The translations under genes were made by a program, and so were the position numbers. Positions 1 through 8,457 of a stretch of DNA of 64,000 bases are shown piece by piece. Below the pieces are notes generated by a model. The model saw only the letters and a list, made by a program, of their open reading frames with translations. It had not been told where the DNA came from and made no database searches. This DNA is from Crocinitomicaceae bacterium (GTDB taxonomy: Bacteria; Bacteroidota; Bacteroidia; Flavobacteriales_D; Crocinitomicaceae). The stretch lies in contig JADJGJ010000001.1 in the NCBI GenBank assembly GCA_016708105.1, positions 1,116,001 through 1,180,000 of the forward strand. Reading direction: 5' to 3'. Position 1 is the stretch's first letter; each line of letters starts with the position of its first letter.

Positions 1-1410
1 ATCTGCCACAAAAGCATTTTCATCTGATCTCAACAGTTCTTTAGCTAATTCATACGGTTGATGTAAACGAATGCAGCCGTGAGAATATGCCCTGACATCA
101 TTGCCAAATAATCCTTTTGAAGGAGTATCATGAATAAATACGGCGTGCTCATTTGGGAACATAAATTTGATGCGTCCTAAACTATTGCCACCACCGGCAT
201 CTTGTCTTACGCGGTAACCAAAATTTCCTTGTTTTACCTGACTCCAGTCTACACCTTTAGGATCTACTTGCTGTCCATCCTTAAACACTTTATATCCCCT
301 TTTACTGAAATAAGCAGAGTCTTTGCGGGCACCTGATAAAATTTCTGTTGATGCAATAGAGTAGGGCACACTCCAAAACGGATTAGTGATAATGGTTTTC
401 ATTTGGGCATGAAATTCAGGAGTTGGTGTTGCTAGTGCGCCAACCACAACGCGATGTTTTCTTTTTGTTTGTCCCTCTTCAACAAAGTATAAATTGAATT
501 CAGGTACATTCACACGAATGTATTTTGAAGGAAATGGATCACGCCATCTCCATTTTTCCAAACTCAAACAAGCTTGATAATAGCGGTCAAGATTACTTTT
601 TTCTAAAGCTTTTCCTGTCCAACGCCCAACAATGGCATCATCTTTTAAACCACAAAATTTTTGAAAGATTTTAAGCTTTTCTAAAAAAACAGAATCATTT
701 GTTGCCTCCGTGCTATCAACAAACGCATGCCCAATGAGTGCTTCACGTGCTGCCTTATAACATTTTACAGAATCTTCTTTAATCGGGGGAATGGTGTAAT
801 GATTTGTGTCAAGCGGATATTCATCTAAAAATTTGGCGAGCCCGGCTTGCAATTGTTTATACTCCCAGAATTTTGGTTGCACCTCATTGACAATATCTGT
901 CACATGAGTTCCTGATCTTACTCTTTCAAGTTGCTCTTCTAAATTGAAATCCAGAGAATCTTTTTTCCATACATAAGTAAAATTGGTTTCATCAATGCAG
1001 CCTGCGCTTACATGGGAGACAAATAGATAAAACGCATTGGAAAGCAGCATTTCTGTATCTTCCAGTGAAGAATCTTTCATGTGCATCAGCTTACGGTAGT
1101 GAAACATTTCAGGTATCAAGCCATAATCCATGGCGTTTTCAACGAGGTCCAACATTTCATAACCTGAAGCGGTGAGCGAATCTTTGCGAATCCAAAGCGG
1201 CACAAAATCATGATTTTTATAATAGTCAAGCACGGCGCTTCCGGCTAAAAGCGTGTCAGCACCATAGACTAATAAGGTTTGATCCTTGAATTTATCTTTG
1301 AGTTGTTGTGAGAGCTCAATCTGCTCTTGCTCAACTTCTGTTTTACCGCCTCCGCAGGCAGTAAGTGTAACGAAAAATGCAATTATGAGTATACGCATCG
1401 AGTAGTTCAT
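1..1410 (-). CDS. L,D-transpeptidase lipoprotein (YcbB-like), 3' end cut by window
   Basis: Open frame of 470 codons from the ATG at 1410 to the window edge with no stop, so the C-terminus lies outside. The N-terminus is a lipoprotein signal (hydrophobic stretch, then LTAC with the lipid Cys at about residue 19), which places the enzyme in the envelope. The C-terminal third matches the YkuD catalytic fold: FIHDT followed by the motif SHGCIRL, with catalytic Cys at about residue 446. The long middle part fits the scaffold and peptidoglycan-binding region of YcbB-type enzymes. This family makes 3-3 cross-links in peptidoglycan or attaches proteins to it. It is divergent from the rhomboid gene. 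Family assignment is sure; the exact substrate is not. Confidence 0.9.
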   Translation of the reverse strand, partial: MNYSMRILIIAFFVTLTACGGGKTEVEQEQIELSQQLKDKFKDQTLLVYGADTLLAGSAVLDYYKNHDFVPLWIRKDSLTASGYEMLDLVENAMDYGLIPEMFHYRKLMHMKDSSLEDTEMLLSNAFYLFVSHVSAGCIDETNFTYVWKKDSLDFNLEEQLERVRSGTHVTDIVNEVQPKFWEYKQLQAGLAKFLDEYPLDTNHYTIPPIKEDSVKCYKAAREALIGHAFVDSTEATNDSVFLEKLKIFQKFCGLKDDAIVGRWTGKALEKSNLDRYYQACLSLEKWRWRDPFPSKYIRVNVPEFNLYFVEEGQTKRKHRVVVGALATPTPEFHAQMKTIITNPFWSVPYSIASTEILSGARKDSAYFSKRGYKVFKDGQQVDPKGVDWSQVKQGNFGYRVRQDAGGGNSLGRIKFMFPNEHAVFIHDTPSKGLFGNDVRAYSHGCIRLHQPYELAKELLRSDENAFVAD

Positions 1411-1470
1411 CCCAAAACTAAAGATCGAAGATATATAAAAACAACACATGCTGTATAAAGATTAAAGTAA

Positions 1471-2082
1471 ATGTATATTACCTATACTATATTGGCCGTT
1501 ACCATCTTAGTTTCACTCAAGGCATTTAGTGATCAGGCACTGCGTTACAGGTTGATGCTCAATCCGCATGCCATATTGCATGAAAAGCAGTGGGAACGTT
1601 TGATAACGCACGCGTTCATACATGGTGATTACATGCATTTACTCTTTAATATGTATGTACTTTACATGTTTGGTGAAATCACTGAGAAGTCATTTGTGGC
1701 GCTGTATGACGTAAAAGGACATTTCTATTTTGCTTTACTTTATGTTGGGGGTATCTTTTTTTCAACCATTATCACCATGGCAAAGTATAAAGACAATCCT
1801 AATTACAATGCGCTGGGCGCTTCCGGAGCGGTCTCATCTGTTGTTTTTGCCTTTATTGTGCTTTACCCTATGCAAAAAATGGGAATTTTTCCATTGCCTC
1901 CGTTTGTGCCGGCATTTATTTTTGGTCCTTTATTACTTTTATTTGAGTATTTGATGGCTAAACGTGGACGTTCACACATTGCGCATGAGGCACATTTTGC
2001 CGGTGCTTTGTTTGGTATTTTATTTATGTCCTTGATTGATTATCACTTTATTCTTAACTTCCTCTCACATTTCACTAGATGA
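1471..2082 (+). CDS. Rhomboid family intramembrane serine protease
   Basis: 203 aa, mostly hydrophobic with about six membrane segments. It shows the rhomboid signatures: HGDYMHLLFNM (about 51-61) in the second transmembrane region, GASG with the nucleophile Ser118, and HEAHFAG with the likely catalytic His175. Rhomboids cut membrane proteins within or next to the bilayer. Its last four bases (ATGA) overlap the start of the aminotransferase gene, so the two are translationally coupled and share an mRNA. There is no extra cytoplasmic domain. The substrate cannot be inferred. Confidence 0.92.
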   Translation: MYITYTILAVTILVSLKAFSDQALRYRLMLNPHAILHEKQWERLITHAFIHGDYMHLLFNMYVLYMFGEITEKSFVALYDVKGHFYFALLYVGGIFFSTIITMAKYKDNPNYNALGASGAVSSVVFAFIVLYPMQKMGIFPLPPFVPAFIFGPLLLLFEYLMAKRGRSHIAHEAHFAGALFGILFMSLIDYHFILNFLSHFTR

Positions 2083-2930
2083 GTACCTATGTCAACAATA
2101 ACGGTGTGTTGATTCCTGCTGAAACATATAGTATCAGATCAGGGAACAGGGCTTATTTGTATGGTGATGGTTTGTTTGAATCTATCAGAGTGGTTAACGG
2201 AAAACCTACCAATCTTGAAAATCACATGGTGCGCTTGCATGAAGGAATGAAAGCGCTCAGAATTCAAATTACTCCTGAATTTAATATTGATTTTTTTAGA
2301 AAAGAGATAGAAGAACTTTGTCATCAAAACGGAATTGAACGTGGGGGGCGTGTGCGTTTATCTGTTGATCGTCGCACCGGAGGCTACTACATGCCCAGCG
2401 ATAATCAGGCTGATTATTTTATTGAAGCGCAATCTCTGCCTAATAATAGATTTAATTTGAATGACCGAGGACTAAAAGTAGATCAATTTGAAGAAATGAA
2501 AAAGCAAATCAATCGCTTGTCTACCTTCAAAACAAAAAATGGTTTACTCTATATTATGGCAAAGTTGCGCGCACGTGAATTAGGCCTAGACGATTTGCTG
2601 ATTCAAAATGACCGAATGGGAATAATTGAAGGCGGAAGTGCCAATCTTTTTATTGTTTCTAATGGCGTGCTTTATACACCTGGCCTTGATTCAGGCTGCT
2701 TAGGCGGCACCATGCGCATGCAAATTATCAATATTGCACTTTCATATAATATCAAAGTGTATGAGTGCAATATCTCCCCTCAAAATTTATTGGTGGCTGA
2801 TGAAGTTTTTATGACGAATGCCATTGAAGGAATTATTTGGGTGGCCAGTTATCGCACAAAACAATATTCTAATTATCTTGCTAAATCTTTAATTGAACGA
2901 CTAAACGAAAAATGGAACGCATGGGATTAA
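2079..2930 (+). CDS. Class IV PLP aminotransferase (branched-chain aminotransferase / aminodeoxychorismate lyase type)
   Basis: 283 aa with the fold-type IV pattern: YGDGLFESIR near the N-terminus (28-37), Lys151 in STFKTKNG as the expected Schiff-base lysine, and the cofactor loop EGGSANLFIV (184-193). The family includes branched-chain aminotransferase, D-amino acid aminotransferase and PabC, which releases p-aminobenzoate for folate synthesis. Length and the FESIR motif would fit a PabC-like role, but no pab gene is adjacent, so the substrate stays open. It overlaps the rhomboid gene by 4 bp and the following TPR gene by 19 bp, giving a tight three-gene unit. Confidence 0.88.
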   Translation: MSTYVNNNGVLIPAETYSIRSGNRAYLYGDGLFESIRVVNGKPTNLENHMVRLHEGMKALRIQITPEFNIDFFRKEIEELCHQNGIERGGRVRLSVDRRTGGYYMPSDNQADYFIEAQSLPNNRFNLNDRGLKVDQFEEMKKQINRLSTFKTKNGLLYIMAKLRARELGLDDLLIQNDRMGIIEGGSANLFIVSNGVLYTPGLDSGCLGGTMRMQIINIALSYNIKVYECNISPQNLLVADEVFMTNAIEGIIWVASYRTKQYSNYLAKSLIERLNEKWNAWD

Positions 2931-4135
2931 AATCATCTTTACTTGCAGGTATTGCTTTTATGGCAATGGTTGCTTTGACTAATTCAGGTTTTTCACAAAC
3001 CGACAAACAAATGCAAAAAGCCAGCAAGGTTTTTCTCAACAAGAGTAAGATCAAAGGAATAGATATGCTGGTAAAGTATATTTATGCTGCGGCTGAAAAA
3101 GGAGGATCAAGCATTAGAGCGTATGAGTTGTGGGTGAATATGGAATATATCAGACATGAATCTGTAATGGATATTGATATTGAAGTGCAGCCTGATGAAA
3201 ATGGTGAAATTGATTCTGCCGTGTATGAATATCTTGATGAGATTAAAGAGTCAAGCAAACAAAAATTTTTAAACGTCTGCAGAAAAAGTACGCTGGAATC
3301 TTTGTCGTATACCGGTGATATTTACCTGAGAAAATTTCTGGTTGATTATGATCCTGATACTGCAGTGAGTGAAAAAGCAAAAGAATATTTTAAAGAAGGA
3401 GAAGAGTTTTTTAGCAAAGAAGATTATGAGCTCGCTGAATTGAATTATCGCAAAGCCTGGGCTGAAGACTCAACTTATTATGCTGCCTTACTTTATTTGG
3501 GTGATACGTTTTGGGCAAGAGAAGATTATGACAGTGCCATTGTGTATTTTACACTGGCTAAAAACATGCACCCGTTATTGCTTGAACCACGCAAATATAT
3601 TGTTGATGCCTTGATAGAATTAGAATTATTTTACCGCGCCAAAAAAGAATGTCTTGAAGCATTTACCGTGTATCCGGGATACGATATGAAATTTAAACTT
3701 CAGCGTATTTTAAGTAATGAAAATAAATGGTTGAATGAACATAGATTCTTGCGTTACTTCTATCCTAATAATATCAAAGAAGATGATCAACGTGAACTAA
3801 GCGGAATTTTTGCTACTTATCGTGAAGCAAAATCTGAGATAAAAAAATACTGTAATGATGATGGTATTATTGAGCCAAACGGTGTAACGGATGATAAATA
3901 TCTTGAAGTATATTCATATCGTAAACTGCTTGAAAAGCATCAGCGTGAGTTGCCTGAATACATGGATTTTGCTTACAAGATGATGGAAGACGGGTACCTT
4001 GATTGTTTTGTTTTTATCTCCTTATTCCATGTTGATATTTATCCGCAGTTCAAAGATTTTATGTCTTATGAAGAGAATAGGACAAGATCACTTGAATTCA
4101 TTGAAAAATATCTGATTGAAGTAAATGAAGATTGA
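2912..4135 (+). CDS. Exported TPR-repeat protein
   Basis: 407 aa with an N-terminal signal peptide (hydrophobic core LLAGIAFMAMVAL, probable cleavage after about residue 28). Two adjacent tetratricopeptide-like helical repeats lie at roughly 155-225 (KEYFKEGEEFFSKEDYELAE and the following LLYLGDTFWAREDYDSAI). The rest is acidic and helical without a recognised enzyme motif. TPRs bind proteins, so a periplasmic scaffold role is plausible; no function is assigned. The start lies inside the 3' end of the aminotransferase gene; a second in-frame ATG nine bases on (2921) is equally possible. Confidence 0.8.
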   Translation: MERMGLKSSLLAGIAFMAMVALTNSGFSQTDKQMQKASKVFLNKSKIKGIDMLVKYIYAAAEKGGSSIRAYELWVNMEYIRHESVMDIDIEVQPDENGEIDSAVYEYLDEIKESSKQKFLNVCRKSTLESLSYTGDIYLRKFLVDYDPDTAVSEKAKEYFKEGEEFFSKEDYELAELNYRKAWAEDSTYYAALLYLGDTFWAREDYDSAIVYFTLAKNMHPLLLEPRKYIVDALIELELFYRAKKECLEAFTVYPGYDMKFKLQRILSNENKWLNEHRFLRYFYPNNIKEDDQRELSGIFATYREAKSEIKKYCNDDGIIEPNGVTDDKYLEVYSYRKLLEKHQRELPEYMDFAYKMMEDGYLDCFVFISLFHVDIYPQFKDFMSYEENRTRSLEFIEKYLIEVNED

Positions 4136-4152
4136 TTGGTGAACTGATTATT

Positions 4153-4437
4153 TCAGCGGGTATGATGTTTACATTGACCTGATTTTTTTGCAGGATTTTC
4201 CGGCACCGGATCGTTGCCTGAGCCACCCCAAGGGTGACAACTCAGTATGCGTTTTGTTCCTAGATATAGACCTTTGAATGGCCCCCATTCTTTTATCGCT
4301 TCAATCATGTAATGGCTGCATGTTGGGTTATATCTGCATGATTGCGGTAAAATGGGAGAGATAATCCATTGGTAAAGTTTGACAGGAATTATCAGAACGT
4401 ACCCAATCAACCTGAGAAAAAATTTCAGTACAATCAT
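4153..4437 (-). CDS. yidD: YidD membrane protein insertion efficiency factor
   Basis: 94 aa with the family signature: a short hydrophobic start, YQWIISPILP, CRYNPTCSHYMIEAI with its conserved cysteines, and CHPWGGSGNDPVP. YidD is a small membrane-associated protein that helps YidC insert inner membrane proteins. In many bacteria it sits in the rpmH-rnpA-yidC cluster, but here it overlaps by 4 bp (ATGA) the upstream Zn-ribbon gene, so they are co-translated. Length is normal for the family. Confidence 0.95.
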   Translation of the reverse strand: MIVLKFFLRLIGYVLIIPVKLYQWIISPILPQSCRYNPTCSHYMIEAIKEWGPFKGLYLGTKRILSCHPWGGSGNDPVPENPAKKSGQCKHHTR

Positions 4438-4811
4438 TTCACGTAAGATTCTCTGACTACCAGTGCGTAATAACCATCTTCAATTTGAATGTAGCCCTGA
4501 TCATAGCAGAAAAAATATTTTCCACCTTTTCTGGTTTCATACACATTGGTGAAGTAAGCAAAATTAAAACCCTCTTCCATCAGCGCTGTGCCTGCAACTT
4601 TTGCTTTTCCGTTAGGATTAAATTCTGCCAAGATGCGTCGGTTTTTTCGCAAAATATTATTCACCCGTCGCATGTAATTACTCGTATCACGATTCTCTTC
4701 ATTGTGTTTTGAATTGCGACAATAATCAGAACAAAATCGTTTGTCTGAACGACCCAGAATTTTTTCCCCGCAGTGTTCACATGTGCGGTTTTTTTCGTCG
4801 CGTAGTCCCAT
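4434..4811 (-). CDS. Small zinc-ribbon protein, function unknown
   Basis: 125 aa. The N-terminus has two CxxC-like knuckles, Cys11/Cys14 (CEHCG) and Cys27/Cys31 (FCSDYC), a probable structural zinc site, followed by a charged linker (about 33-60) and a C-terminal part rich in Tyr and Phe. Similar Zn-ribbon proteins are common in Bacteroidota and uncharacterised. It is the first gene of a two-gene unit with yidD. The CxxC-RxxxxFCSxxC pattern resembles zinc-binding RNA or protein interaction modules, but no function is claimed. Confidence 0.82.
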   Translation of the reverse strand: MGLRDEKNRTCEHCGEKILGRSDKRFCSDYCRNSKHNEENRDTSNYMRRVNNILRKNRRILAEFNPNGKAKVAGTALMEEGFNFAYFTNVYETRKGGKYFFCYDQGYIQIEDGYYALVVRESYVK

Positions 4812-4844
4812 GGGATGTATTTTGATGGGTAAAGATAGGGAATT

Positions 4845-5167
4845 AGGGATTAGGTCTTAGGACTTAGGGGAAAGAATGGAGGGGTTAGGGCCTTAGGGAT
4901 AGGGAAGAAGGAATTAGGGAAGAGGGATTAGGGAAGAGGGATTAGGGCATTGGGCATTCTGCCCAAAAACCCAAAACCCCATTACCAAACTCCCAATTCC
5001 TAATTGCCAACTCCTAACCCCTAAGTGCTAACTCCTAACTCCTAACCCCTAAACCCTAACTCCTAACTCCTAACCCCTAAGTGCTAACTCCTAACTCCTA
5101 AACCCTAATTCCTAACTCCTAAGCCCTAACTCCTAACCCCTAACTCCTAACCCCTAAGTCCTAACTC
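4845..5167. repeat. Telomere-like imperfect inverted repeat (TTAGGG / CCCTAA)
   Basis: A 320-bp non-coding block between divergent genes. The left half (about 4845-4948) is G-rich and built from variants of ATTAGGG, GGGAAGAGG and TTAGGGG. The right half (about 4970-5167) is its C-rich counterpart, many copies of CTAACTCCTAACCC with variants such as CTAAGTGCTAACTCC occurring twice. The centre is a perfect 7-bp hairpin, TTGGGCA-TTC-TGCCCAA (4950-4966). The whole can fold as one long imperfect hairpin, and the G-rich strand has several runs of 3-4 G that could form quadruplexes. It abuts the putative promoter of the DUF58 gene. Confidence 0.9.
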
Positions 5168-5179
5168 CCCAAAAATCAC

Positions 5180-5187
5180 TATCTTCA
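5180..5187 (+). promoter_or_regulatory. Putative -7 box (TATCTTCA) next to the DUF58 start
   Basis: TATCTTCA resembles the Bacteroidota -7 consensus TAnnTTTG with two mismatches and ends 4 nt before the GTG start at 5192. The same 4-nt spacing occurs at the MerR and guaA genes, which raises the case that it is used and gives a leaderless mRNA. There is no Shine-Dalgarno sequence, because the upstream DNA is the CCCTAA repeat. Confidence 0.45.
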
Positions 5188-5191
5188 CAAC

Positions 5192-6118
5192 GTGTACGGA
5201 AAAATTGATATACAAGAACTGGCCAAGTTCGGCAACCTTGAGTTTGTTGCCAAGCAAGTGGTTGAAGGATTTATTACCGGATTACACCGGTCTCCTTTTC
5301 ATGGATTTTCAGTAGAGTTTGCTGAGCATCGCATTTATAATACAGGTGAATCAACCCGGCATATTGATTGGAAATTGTACGCGAAAACAGATAAACTTTT
5401 CATCAAGCGATACGAAGAAGAAACCAATTTGCGTTGCCGAATTGTGTTGGATATTTCTTCGTCCATGTATTTTCCTGAAATCACCAAATCAAATCCGTTA
5501 AATAAATTAGGCTTCAGTGTTTATGCTATTGCATCACTCATTGAATTATTAAAACATCAACGTGATGGAGTAGGGTTGAGCATTTTTGAAGACGGAATAA
5601 AATTTGAAAGCGCCATCAAAACATCCAACGCACATCACCGCATGCTTTTTCATGAATTGGAAAATTGCATGACCTCGCAGCAGCAAACACTCAACCGCAA
5701 AACCACCTTGGTAAACATGTTGCATGAGGTGGCTGAAAACAATCATAAAAGATCCCTCATTATTCTGTTTTCAGATTTCTTCACGCATGAAAAAATGGAT
5801 GAATTGACAGATGCTTTTCTACATTTAAAACACAATAGGCATGAGATCATTCTCTTCCACGTTGCAGATAAAAAACACGAACTTGATTTTGAATTCCCAA
5901 ATAAGCCAACCACCTTCATTGATTTAGAGACCGGCGAAAAGTTGAAACTCAGACCCGGAGAAATAAAAAACGCCTATACACAACAGGTAAATCAACTGAT
6001 GACAGACTTAAAACTTGCATGTACCCGATTTAAAATTGACTTTGTTGAGGTTGACATTAACAGTTCGGTAGCCATGATATTACAACAGTTTTTAGTTAAG
6101 CGCCAAAAAATAATCTGA
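5192..6118 (+). CDS. DUF58 domain protein (VWA-like)
   Basis: 308 aa, GTG start. The DUF58 core is YNTGESTRHIDWKLYAKTD (about 49-67), followed by a von Willebrand A-like domain with the metal-site motif DISSS (Asp87, Ser89, Ser91). DUF58 proteins usually sit beside MoxR AAA ATPases and VWA/BatA proteins and are thought to act with them in protein maturation. No moxR is adjacent here, so this is a solo copy. The length is typical. The start is fixed by the repeat immediately upstream, which has no plausible coding continuation. Confidence 0.88.
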   Translation: MYGKIDIQELAKFGNLEFVAKQVVEGFITGLHRSPFHGFSVEFAEHRIYNTGESTRHIDWKLYAKTDKLFIKRYEEETNLRCRIVLDISSSMYFPEITKSNPLNKLGFSVYAIASLIELLKHQRDGVGLSIFEDGIKFESAIKTSNAHHRMLFHELENCMTSQQQTLNRKTTLVNMLHEVAENNHKRSLIILFSDFFTHEKMDELTDAFLHLKHNRHEIILFHVADKKHELDFEFPNKPTTFIDLETGEKLKLRPGEIKNAYTQQVNQLMTDLKLACTRFKIDFVEVDINSSVAMILQQFLVKRQKII

Positions 6119-6137
6119 GATTTTTTTCAGAATCTAC

Positions 6138-6167
6138 TTGCATAGAACGAAAATATCCTTACTTTTG
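6138..6167 (+). promoter_or_regulatory. Promoter of tRNA-Asp (TTG-N19-TACTTTTG)
   Basis: TTG at 6138-6140 and TACTTTTG at 6160-6167 match the Bacteroidota -33/-7 pattern with a 19-bp spacer. It lies about 120 bp before the mature tRNA-Asp, leaving a long 5' trailer to be removed, and just after the DUF58 stop codon. Confidence 0.65.
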
Positions 6168-6289
6168 TGCCTCCTTTACAGGAGATCATTGGTAAACGAT
6201 TAATGATTAAAAAAGCCTAAGCGGTCAATTGAAAACACACGAAATCTTTAAGGCTGGCTGTTGTCAGCGCAAAAGATTGCAAGATATTC

Positions 6290-6363
6290 GGTTTGGTAGT
6301 TCAGTTGGTTAGAATACGTGCCTGTCACGCACGGGGTCGCGGGTTCGAGTCCCGTCCAGACCG
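6290..6363 (+). tRNA. tRNA-Asp (anticodon GTC)
   Basis: Full cloverleaf: acceptor stem GGTTTGG (6290-6296) pairs with CCAGACC (6356-6362) with one G-T pair and discriminator G at 6363. The anticodon stem is CGTGC/GCACG around the loop CTGTCAC, giving anticodon GTC at 6324-6326 (Asp). The T arm contains GGGTTCGAGTCCC. CCA is not encoded. A terminator follows at 6399, and the defence island starts downstream, so this tRNA is a possible integration landmark. Confidence 0.97.
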
Positions 6364-6398
6364 CTTTTAAAGCATAGTCTATATGGCTGTAGACTTAG

Positions 6399-6434
6399 AA
6401 ACCCTCAGGTGTTAAGGCACTTGGGGGTTTTGCT
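6399..6434 (+). terminator. Rho-independent terminator after tRNA-Asp
   Basis: A 13-bp stem (AAACCCTCAGGTG, 6399-6411, with CACTTGGGGGTTT, 6418-6430, including two G-T pairs), a 6-nt loop and a T-rich tail. It ends the tRNA-Asp transcript. Confidence 0.8.
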
Positions 6435-6493
6435 TTTAATACTTAGGTAGAATTGTGCAGATGGAAAAGTGGATCATACCCAAAAGTTGGGAA

Positions 6494-6619
6494 CTAGGCA
6501 TAAATTTTGGCTAGTCTGTAAAGAAAAAAATCTACGTTTTTCACTCCTCTAAATTGATTTCTAGAGGCTTTTATCTTGGCGTTAAATGATTCGGCAGAAA
6601 CATTAGTACTCCGTTTATA
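6494..6619 (-). pseudogene. Remnant of an ISL3-type transposase C-terminus
   Basis: The minus strand reads 41 codons ending at a stop at 6494-6496 and contains NVSAESFNAKIKASRNQFRG followed by VKNVDFFLYRLAKIYA. This is the characteristic C-terminal end of ISL3-family DDE transposases in Bacteroidota, where a conserved Glu-Ser-Phe-Asn-Ala-Lys block closes the catalytic domain. An in-frame stop (6620-6622) sits just upstream, and the expected preceding residues seem to shift frame there, so only the last part of the gene survives. No terminal inverted repeats were recognised. It marks past transposition between tRNA-Asp and the restriction island. Confidence 0.8.
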
Positions 6620-6660
6620 TCAAATGGGTTGTGACCCGATAAATTCCTGTTATTTATATT

Positions 6661-8448
6661 TTACAACGAAAAATAATACTCCTTCATTTTTTGCGCCATT
6701 AAAAATCTGCGCTGTGTCAAAAATTCTGTATAATCAAGTTCTGTCATTTCTGCTATGCTGAGCGGAACACAGTTAGCCTTTAAATTGTTTTCGAGTTCTG
6801 CTGCGGTGCTGATACCACTGACTAATTTACCATGATCGATCTGTGTTTTGACCAAATCAAAATAATCTTTTGGAGCTTTGTTGCCAACTTTAATGTTGAT
6901 CTCTGACTGCATGTACACATAGTTTGCAATTTGATTGTACTTGCCTCTTTCGTATCCATTCTTTTTCAAATAGTCTTTCGGGAACAAATGATGAATATCT
7001 CCACGTAAAGAAATTAAATCACCAACTGTTACATCGCGTGATAAAAATCCTTTGTCATTTGCTTTTACTTGCGACGCCAGAAAAACATGGAAGTACGGAC
7101 TGCTGGCAACAGAAGTATCCAAATTTTGCGGTAGTGCTGCGTTCCAATATGCGTCTGATAATTCTCCCTCTTCTTTTTCTTTGATTATTTCTTCGAATGG
7201 TCTACTCGCAACTTGCTTGATGTCATAATCGAACGTAGATTCAGGTGATCCAGAATATCTACCTGTAAGTATAGACATTACAAACCAACGCCGAACATAG
7301 GTTTCTATCTTAACCGAATTGACATTTTGATCTTTTAATTTTAAATAAAGCGCGTAAGCAAAGTTCACCGCATTTTGTGATCGAATCAATTTAGGCGAAA
7401 TAAAACCTGCCGATTTTATAATCATCAAAAAGCGCTTGAAATTTGTTTCGTTGATGAAATTGTTTACACCAACTTTGAGTGTATCGAAAGATTGTTCTGT
7501 AATACTTTCTTCGAACGTTCTTGTTTCAAAGTTACGACCTGATAATAGACTGACCAAATCAGATATTCTACCACGATTGAATTGTGAGGTAAATGCAACG
7601 CGAATTAAATCATTATAATCCGGATCATACAAATCTTCATTTTCACTTTTCAGCCATGCCATTTTTGCAAAAAATTCTGTTTTGGCAAACTCAGGATCGT
7701 TGTCAATGATATGCTTATAAAACTCTGGCGATATAGTCAAGTGACAGAAATAATCAATTGCCTTGCGCAAAATATTTCCATCGTAATCTGTATTGGCAGC
7801 AATTTTACTCATGGCAAAATCAGCTTGACTCAACACCACCCCTTTAGAGTTAATTCGAATAAAAATTTCAGTGACTGTTTCTATGTCCAAATCAGCTGAC
7901 AGCTCGATCATCCCAATTTGTTTTTTTGGAATGTTTAATAAATTTGAAAAAGATCTTTCTATGAAATCTTCATCCGCATCCGGGTTTTGCTCTTTAAAGG
8001 TGCGTACCAATTTTAAAATACTGATGCTGCCATTAAGTGCTTCAGAAATATCAGGTATCCAATTTTTATCTTTTAAGATTGCTGGATTTTGAACTTCAAA
8101 TTTCTCTTCAAGTGGATTAAACGCAATCTTAATTTTTACACGCTTATAAGTTTTATCAACCACGTATTCACCCAGTATGGCAGCAGTTAATGCAGTTACA
8201 CGCTGTTGGCCATCAATCAATATTTTTTTACCAGCACTTACCGTTCCATCCTTCAATCTAACGTTCGGATTTTGCCACGCAATGACATAACCCACAGGAA
8301 AACCCTGATACAAACTATCCATCAAATCACGAACCTTCGAACTATCCCATACAAAAGGGCGTTGAATTTCTGGTATGGCTATCTCACCACTGCGAACCCA
8401 TGCTAGAAGGGTTTCTATGAGTTGTTGATTGACTGAATACTTTTGCAT
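6661..8448 (-). CDS. DUF262/GmrSD-like protein with C-terminal HNH-type region
   Basis: 595 aa. The N-terminus is a DUF262 (ParB/Srx-like) domain: IPEIQRPFVW (25-34), the partner loop SLYQGFPVG, and DGQQR (79-83), the motif linked to nucleotide hydrolysis in GmrS/BrxU-type enzymes. Near residues 484-530 a DIHHLFPKDY segment followed by N505 and N509 resembles the DUF1524/HNH nuclease motif (His-His, then Asn), as in GmrD halves. The architecture suggests a single-chain type IV-like restriction enzyme or related defence nuclease. It is the last gene of the minus-strand island, behind hsdR and the SHOCT gene. The specificity for modified DNA is inference. Confidence 0.85.
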   Translation of the reverse strand: MQKYSVNQQLIETLLAWVRSGEIAIPEIQRPFVWDSSKVRDLMDSLYQGFPVGYVIAWQNPNVRLKDGTVSAGKKILIDGQQRVTALTAAILGEYVVDKTYKRVKIKIAFNPLEEKFEVQNPAILKDKNWIPDISEALNGSISILKLVRTFKEQNPDADEDFIERSFSNLLNIPKKQIGMIELSADLDIETVTEIFIRINSKGVVLSQADFAMSKIAANTDYDGNILRKAIDYFCHLTISPEFYKHIIDNDPEFAKTEFFAKMAWLKSENEDLYDPDYNDLIRVAFTSQFNRGRISDLVSLLSGRNFETRTFEESITEQSFDTLKVGVNNFINETNFKRFLMIIKSAGFISPKLIRSQNAVNFAYALYLKLKDQNVNSVKIETYVRRWFVMSILTGRYSGSPESTFDYDIKQVASRPFEEIIKEKEEGELSDAYWNAALPQNLDTSVASSPYFHVFLASQVKANDKGFLSRDVTVGDLISLRGDIHHLFPKDYLKKNGYERGKYNQIANYVYMQSEINIKVGNKAPKDYFDLVKTQIDHGKLVSGISTAAELENNLKANCVPLSIAEMTELDYTEFLTQRRFLMAQKMKEYYFSL

Positions 8449-8457
8449 ATTTTTTTA

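Noticed and set aside
4970..5167. CCCTAA repeats as a chromosome end or CRISPR
   Set aside because: They lie inside a gene-dense region with genes on both sides, and no fixed repeat-spacer pattern exists.
6290..6363. tRNA-Asp as a proven attachment site of the island
   Set aside because: I searched the right edge (19340-19510 and to 21050) for a copy of the tRNA 3' end and saw none, and no integrase gene is present. It stays a possibility only.
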